Source: Nitriliruptoraceae bacterium
GTDB lineage: Bacteria > Actinomycetota > Nitriliruptoria > Nitriliruptorales > Nitriliruptoraceae
Direction: 5' to 3'
Length of the DNA stretch: 16,502 nt
NCBI GenBank assembly: GCA_007116505.1
Contig: SKII01000065.1
Coordinates: 1-16,502 of the forward strand
Shown here: positions 12,886 to 16,502 of the stretch, one piece after another
Layout: each line of letters starts with the position of its first letter
How positions within the stretch are numbered: position 1 is the first letter of the stretch
Position numbers and translations under genes: made by a program
The notes under the pieces: model-generated
Seen by the model: only the letters and a program-made list of their open reading frames with translations
Database searches by the model: none
Told to the model about the DNA's origin: nothing

Positions 12886-13878
12886 ATGGCCCCCCACACG
12901 CTCCTCCTCGCTGCGCCGCGCGGGTTCTGCGCCGGTGTGGACCGCGCCGTCCTGATCGTCGAGAAGGCCCTCGAGGCCTACGGCGCCCCGGTCCACGTCC
13001 GCCACGAGATCGTCCACAACACCCACGTCGTCGAGTCGCTCCGTCGGCGCGGCGCGGTGTTCGTCGAGGACGAGACCACGGTGCCCGAGGGCAGCGTGAT
13101 GGTCTTCAGTGCGCACGGCTCGCCGCCCGAGGCGTTCGAGAACTCGCGCCGGCTCGGCCACGTCCTCATCGACGCGACGTGCCCGCTCGTGACGAAGGTG
13201 CACCATGAGGCGCGCCGCTATGCGCGCGACGGCAAGCGCATCGTGCTCGTCGGGCACGAGGGTCACCAGGAGGTCATCGGCACGATGGGCCAGGCGCCCG
13301 AGGCGATCACGCTCGTCGAGACGCCGGAGGACGTCGAGCGGCTCGCGATCGACGGGGACGCCGACGTCGCCTACATCACGCAGACCACGCTCTCGATGGA
13401 CGAGACCGCGTCCGTCGTCGACCGGCTGCGGCAGATGTTCCCGATGCTCACCCAGCCGAAGAGCGACGACATCTGCTACGCGACGCAGAACCGGCAGGAC
13501 GCCGTCAAGGTGCTCGCGGAGCGCTGCGACCTGATCCTCGTCGTCGGTTCGGAGACGTCGTCGAACTCGAAGCGGCTCGTGGAGGTCTCGCGCGACCGGG
13601 GGGTCCCCTCCCACCTCGTCGAGGACGCGTCGATGATCGACGAGGCGTGGCTCGAGGGTGCAGGCACGGTCGGGCTGACCTCCGGAGCGTCGGCGCCCGA
13701 GGAGCTGGTCGAGGGCGTCATCGCGTGGTTCCGCGCACGCGGCGACGTCGAGGTCGACACCGTGATGGTCGTCGACGAGGACGTCGAGTTCGCGATGCCG
13801 TCGGTGCTCGCGCGCAAGCTGCGCGAGCTGTCCGGTCAGCCGGCCGACGAGGACGGCTCGGGCGACCTGCCTCGGTAG
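12886..13878 (+). CDS. ispH: 4-hydroxy-3-methylbut-2-enyl diphosphate reductase IspH
   Basis: IspH is the last enzyme of the MEP pathway and makes IPP and DMAPP with a 4Fe-4S cluster. The 330-residue protein has the three cluster cysteines: Cys15 in PRGFCAGV, Cys99 in DATCPLV and Cys197 in DICYAT. Substrate residues are His44 in EIVHN, His77 in SAHGS, His127 and Glu129 in GHEGHQEV, and the SSNS stretch (225-228). Length and motifs are normal. ATG 12886 is set by MAPHTLLLAAPRGFCAG and by the TACCCT element six bases upstream; longer in-frame starts lie inside nth. Its last 43 bp overlap the 3' end of rnd on the other strand. It supplies the substrate of the prenyltransferase at 8441. Confidence 0.97.
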   Translation: MAPHTLLLAAPRGFCAGVDRAVLIVEKALEAYGAPVHVRHEIVHNTHVVESLRRRGAVFVEDETTVPEGSVMVFSAHGSPPEAFENSRRLGHVLIDATCPLVTKVHHEARRYARDGKRIVLVGHEGHQEVIGTMGQAPEAITLVETPEDVERLAIDGDADVAYITQTTLSMDETASVVDRLRQMFPMLTQPKSDDICYATQNRQDAVKVLAERCDLILVVGSETSSNSKRLVEVSRDRGVPSHLVEDASMIDEAWLEGAGTVGLTSGASAPEELVEGVIAWFRARGDVEVDTVMVVDEDVEFAMPSVLARKLRELSGQPADEDGSGDLPR

Positions 13879-15035
13879 GCGCGCCACAGCACGTCGCCGA
13901 GCAGCTCCTGCTGCCACGGCCGCAGCCCGGCCGCGTCGCACAGCGCCTCCGCGTCCGCCGGGTCCGCCTTGACCGCGTCCTTGAGCGTCCGTGACGAGCA
14001 CAGCACGCCGGCGTCGATGCCGAGCCCGCGGGCGACCTCGGCGCGCGCCTCGCGGAGCCGGTCGAAGGCGCGCGTGTCGCGGTCCGTCCAGCGCCGCCGG
14101 TCCGGGTCCGACGCCGGGGGGTCCTGCTCCTCGGCGTCGAGGACGACGGCGAGGAAGCGCTCGGCGTGCACCTCCTGCATGCGGCGCCGGCGTCGCGCGC
14201 GTCGCGCGAGCTGCGCGGCGGTCCGCGGTGGCTCGGCGGCGAGCGCGAGGATGACCTCGTCGTGCAGCAGCAGGTTCGGCGCGATGTCCTCGCTCCGGGC
14301 GATGTCCTCGCGCGCCTCCCACAGCATGCGGGCGACCACCTGCTGGCGTGGTGCGAGCCGGCCGACGCCCCGCACCCTCCGCCAGTCCCGCGTGTCGGTC
14401 ACCGCGTTCGTGAGGCTCGCCTCGAGCTCCTGCTCGAACCACCCCATCCGCCCTGCGACGTCGAGCCGGTCGGCGAGCCGCTCCCACAGCGCCGGCAGGT
14501 GCACGACGTCGCCGGCCGCGTAGGCCTGCATCGGCGCGGGGATCGGTCGCGCCGCCCAGTCGGCACGCTGGAAGGACTCCTTGTCACCCTCGATCGTGAC
14601 GCCGAGCACCTCCTCGAGCAGCACGCCGAGCCCGATGGGGAGGCCGAGCACCGCCGCGGCGACCGCGGTGTCGACGAGGCGTGGCGGCTCGACGCCCTTC
14701 GCCGCGAGCGGGACGACATCGTTGTGGGCCGCGTGCAGCACGCTGAGACGGGTCGCGAGGTGCGCCTGCAGCTCGGAGAGGTCCTCGAGCACCATGCCGT
14801 CGAGCAGCACGCAGCCGGGTCCGGCGCCGACCTGGACGAGCGCCGCATGACGGTGGTAGCGATCGGCGTCGGCCCGCTCGACGTCCACGCCGACGACGGG
14901 CAGGTCGAGGTCGGCGAGAGCCGGCCGGACGTGCGCCGCATCGTCGACGAGCGTGATGCGAGGGGCGGGCGACGTCGTCGCCCCGCCTGCGCTGCGCGTA
15001 CCGTCCGGGTCCCTGTCCACTCCGTCCCTGTCCAC
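13836..15035 (-). CDS. rnd: RNase D-type 3'-5' exoribonuclease with HRDC domain
   Basis: RNase D trims 3' ends of structured RNAs such as tRNA precursors. The 399-residue protein has the DEDD-family exonuclease domain (about 25-195): Exo I VGVDVERAD (Asp51, Glu53), Exo II HAAHND (Asp106) and Exo III YAAGDVVHL (Tyr172, Asp176). The HRDC region follows (about 215-295), then a C-terminal helical tail. The start is a GTG at 15035, six bases after a minus-strand TAGCCT, giving a predicted leaderless mRNA. The first ten codons contain a 15-nt duplication (GTGGACAGGGAC twice), so GTG 15020 is an alternative start. It converges on and overlaps ispH by 43 bp, and is divergent from the mca-like gene 36 bp away. 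Confidence 0.92.
   Translation of the reverse strand: MDRDGVDRDPDGTRSAGGATTSPAPRITLVDDAAHVRPALADLDLPVVGVDVERADADRYHRHAALVQVGAGPGCVLLDGMVLEDLSELQAHLATRLSVLHAAHNDVVPLAAKGVEPPRLVDTAVAAAVLGLPIGLGVLLEEVLGVTIEGDKESFQRADWAARPIPAPMQAYAAGDVVHLPALWERLADRLDVAGRMGWFEQELEASLTNAVTDTRDWRRVRGVGRLAPRQQVVARMLWEAREDIARSEDIAPNLLLHDEVILALAAEPPRTAAQLARRARRRRRMQEVHAERFLAVVLDAEEQDPPASDPDRRRWTDRDTRAFDRLREARAEVARGLGIDAGVLCSSRTLKDAVKADPADAEALCDAAGLRPWQQELLGDVLWRAYRGRSPEPSSSAG
15006..15035 (-). repeat. Duplicated start region of rnd (15 bp x2)
   Basis: On the minus strand GTGGACAGGGAC appears at 15035-15024 and again at 15020-15009. Both copies carry an in-frame GTG, so the duplication adds five residues (MDRDG then VDRDP). 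Confidence 0.8.
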
Positions 15036-15041
15036 GCCGCG

Positions 15042-15047
15042 AGGCTA
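15042..15047 (-). promoter_or_regulatory. Predicted -10 element (TAGCCT) for leaderless rnd mRNA
   Basis: The minus strand reads TAGCCT (15047-15042), then CGCGGC, then GTG at 15035. This is the third case of a hexamer exactly six bases before the start codon, here with GTG. The same CTAG core gives a weaker TAGTGC towards the mca-like gene on the plus strand. Confidence 0.55.
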
Positions 15048-15071
15048 GTGCCGGAGCGAGGAGCGCCCACG

Positions 15072-15908
15072 ATGTCCGACCTGACGCCGGTCCTGCTGTG
15101 CGTGCACCCCCACCCCGACGACGAGTCGATCGCCTGCGGCGGCGTGCTCGCCCGGGCTGCGGCGGAGGGCGTCCGGACCGTCGTCGTGACCTGCACGGCG
15201 GGGGAGGAGGGGGAGAACCTCGCCGGGATCGACCTCGGCGACGTCCCGCTCGTGGAGCACCGCCGGCGCGAGCTCGCGGAGGCGATCGCCATCCTCGGCG
15301 TCGCCGCGCACCATCAGCTCGGGTACCGCGACTCGGGCATGGCGGGGACACCGGCGAACGACCATCCGGACTGCTTCCACCGTGCGGACCTCGATGATGC
15401 GGCGCGACGGCTCGCGGCGATCGTGCGCGCCGAGCGGCCCGAGGCGGTCGTGTCCGACGACGTGAACGGCACCTACGGGCACCCCGACCACGTCAAGGCT
15501 CACCACGTGACCGTCCGAGCACTGGAGCTGGCCGCCGACGCATCCGCCGACGTGCCCGGAGAGCCATGGGCCGTTCCGCGCCGCTACGTGCACACGCTGT
15601 CGCGCAGCCGGCTCGTCGCTGCGCATGCCGCGCTGGTCGGCGCTGGGCTGCCGTCACCGTTCGGGGACGGCGAGGAGCCCGAGGCGTTCGGTGCCGACGA
15701 CGCGGAGGTGACGACGCGCGTCGACGTCGCCGCCCATGTCCGCACCAAGCTCGCGGCGATGCGTGCGCACGCCAGCCAGATCGGCGAGGAGTCGTTCTTC
15801 ATGAACGTCCCCGACGCGCTCGTCGACGCGTTCCTCGGTGTCGAGGAGTTCATCCTCGAGGACGGTCGTGCTCCGGCACCGTCGGACGGGCTCCTCGGTC
15901 CCGTCTGA
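15072..15908 (+). CDS. mca: Mca/MshB-family (PIG-L, LmbE-like) amidase, probably mycothiol S-conjugate amidase
   Basis: Mca cleaves mycothiol S-conjugates so that detoxified thiols can leave the cell; MshB is the related deacetylase of mycothiol synthesis. The 278-residue protein has the zinc motif HPDDE (14-18; His14 and Asp17) and a second motif GHPDH (136-140; His140 is the likely third ligand). The C-terminal VTTRVDVAAHVRTKLAAMRAHASQI resembles mycobacterial Mca (about 288 residues) more than MshB, as does TCTAGEEGENL. MshB or another PIG-L deacetylase remains possible. The ATG has GAGGAG upstream (15058-15063). It is divergent from rnd and converges on upp, with 22 nt between the stops. 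Confidence 0.86.
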   Translation: MSDLTPVLLCVHPHPDDESIACGGVLARAAAEGVRTVVVTCTAGEEGENLAGIDLGDVPLVEHRRRELAEAIAILGVAAHHQLGYRDSGMAGTPANDHPDCFHRADLDDAARRLAAIVRAERPEAVVSDDVNGTYGHPDHVKAHHVTVRALELAADASADVPGEPWAVPRRYVHTLSRSRLVAAHAALVGAGLPSPFGDGEEPEAFGADDAEVTTRVDVAAHVRTKLAAMRAHASQIGEESFFMNVPDALVDAFLGVEEFILEDGRAPAPSDGLLGPV

Positions 15909-15930
15909 ACCGCGGGACCGTGCGGAGCCG

Positions 15931-16502
15931 TCAGTGCGGCGTGCCGAAGAGCCGGTCCCCGAAGTCGCCGAGCCCCGGGACGATGTAGCCCCGCTCGTCG
16001 AGACCGGGGTCGACGGCGGCGGTGACGATGCGCACCCTCGGGTCGCAGCCGAGCACGCGCGCGACGCCCTGCTCGGTGGCGACGACCGACACCACGACGA
16101 TCCGCTCGGCGCCGCCGGTGTCGAGCGCTCGGACCGCGTCGCAGGCCGATCCGCCGGTCGCGAGCATCGGCTCGAGCACGAGCACCCATGCGCCGTCGAG
16201 CGGCGGGACCTTGAAGTAGTAGCGGCGCGCCTCGAGCGGCTCCGGGTCACGCTCCAGGCCGACCATGCCGACCTGCGCGTCCGGGAGCGCCTCATGGACG
16301 CCCGGCAGGAGACCGAGCCCGGCGCGCAGGACGGGGACGGCGACGACAGGGACCGCCGGCAGGGTCGTCGGCGCGTCGGCGAGCGGCGTACGGACCGTGC
16401 CTGACCGCGTCGGCAGGTCCGCGGTCGCCCGCGCGGCGAGGACCGCACCGAGCCGGTGCGCGTGGTGGCGGAAGTCCGCGGGCACCGTGCGCTCGTCGCG
16501 GA
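15931..16502 (-). CDS. upp: Uracil phosphoribosyltransferase, 5' end cut by the window edge
   Basis: Upp salvages uracil by making UMP with PRPP. The C-terminal part is complete and ends at 15931; translation runs off the right edge. Beyond the first in-window GTG (16485) the frame continues as RDERT, matching the family's LRD-x-x-T stretch, so the true start lies outside and roughly 20 residues are missing. Visible motifs are VPVLRAGLGLLPG, the PRPP loop EPMLATGGS and the uracil site GYIVPGLGDFGDRLFGT. The PRPP loop normally begins with Asp (DPMLATGGS); here it is Glu. It converges on the mca-like gene. Confidence 0.94.
   Translation of the reverse strand, partial: RDERTVPADFRHHAHRLGAVLAARATADLPTRSGTVRTPLADAPTTLPAVPVVAVPVLRAGLGLLPGVHEALPDAQVGMVGLERDPEPLEARRYYFKVPPLDGAWVLVLEPMLATGGSACDAVRALDTGGAERIVVVSVVATEQGVARVLGCDPRVRIVTAAVDPGLDERGYIVPGLGDFGDRLFGTPH

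Noticed and set aside
12712..14487. 591-codon minus-strand open frame opposite ispH
   Set aside because: It is low-complexity Arg/Ala/Glu sequence antisense to ispH and overlaps rnd in another frame.

Overview
The window is about 16.5 kb of very GC-rich, densely coding DNA. The gene content points to an actinobacterium (Actinomycetota): an Mca/MshB-type amidase of mycothiol metabolism, a short-chain-type cis-prenyltransferase close to mycobacterial Rv1086, the MEP-pathway enzyme IspH, a GlpX-type fructose bisphosphatase, an actinobacterial-style RNase D and frequent GTG starts. The ATP-type (PckA fold) PEP carboxykinase is unusual for the phylum, where the GTP type is common, so a deep-branching lineage is possible. 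I cannot name a genus.

Layout: (1) 58-2557, plus strand: a membrane-anchored protein of unknown function, a secreted coiled-coil M23/LytM-domain protein behind a highly structured leader, and a small YdcZ-type membrane protein. (2) 2616-5485, minus strand: pckA followed 8 nt later by a one-lipoyl-domain E2 acyltransferase. (3) 5620-7735, plus: an orphan ABC ATPase and a thiolase. (4) 7760-8224, minus: greA. (5) 8441-12862, plus: uppS-like prenyltransferase, a DrrA/DrrB-type ABC exporter, glpX and nth. (6) 12886-13878, plus: ispH, whose 3' end overlaps the convergent rnd (13836-15035, minus). (7) 15072-15908, plus: mca-like; then upp (minus), cut by the right edge. Most of this is core metabolism (gluconeogenesis and the TCA branch point through PckA, GlpX and E2; isoprenoid supply through IspH and UppS; thiol detoxification; pyrimidine salvage; RNA and DNA upkeep). 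I see no mobile element, CRISPR array, tRNA or rRNA. No gene-free stretch exceeds 300 bases; the longest are 760-995 and 8225-8440, both described below.

The most interesting signals are regulatory. A TAGCCT/TACCCT hexamer recurs upstream of starts, and at three genes (uppS, ispH, rnd) it ends exactly 6 nt before the start codon, which predicts leaderless mRNAs. The leader of the M23 gene can form a 22-bp stacked hairpin starting about two bases after the predicted transcription start. One strand of that hairpin can alternatively pair with the Shine-Dalgarno sequence, so it is a candidate cis-acting RNA switch that I cannot assign to a known family. Several gene ends and starts carry fresh-looking short tandem repeats. 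Two enzymes show substitutions at expected active-site positions: the M23 domain lacks the first His of HxH, and PckA has Met where the metal-binding Lys is expected.
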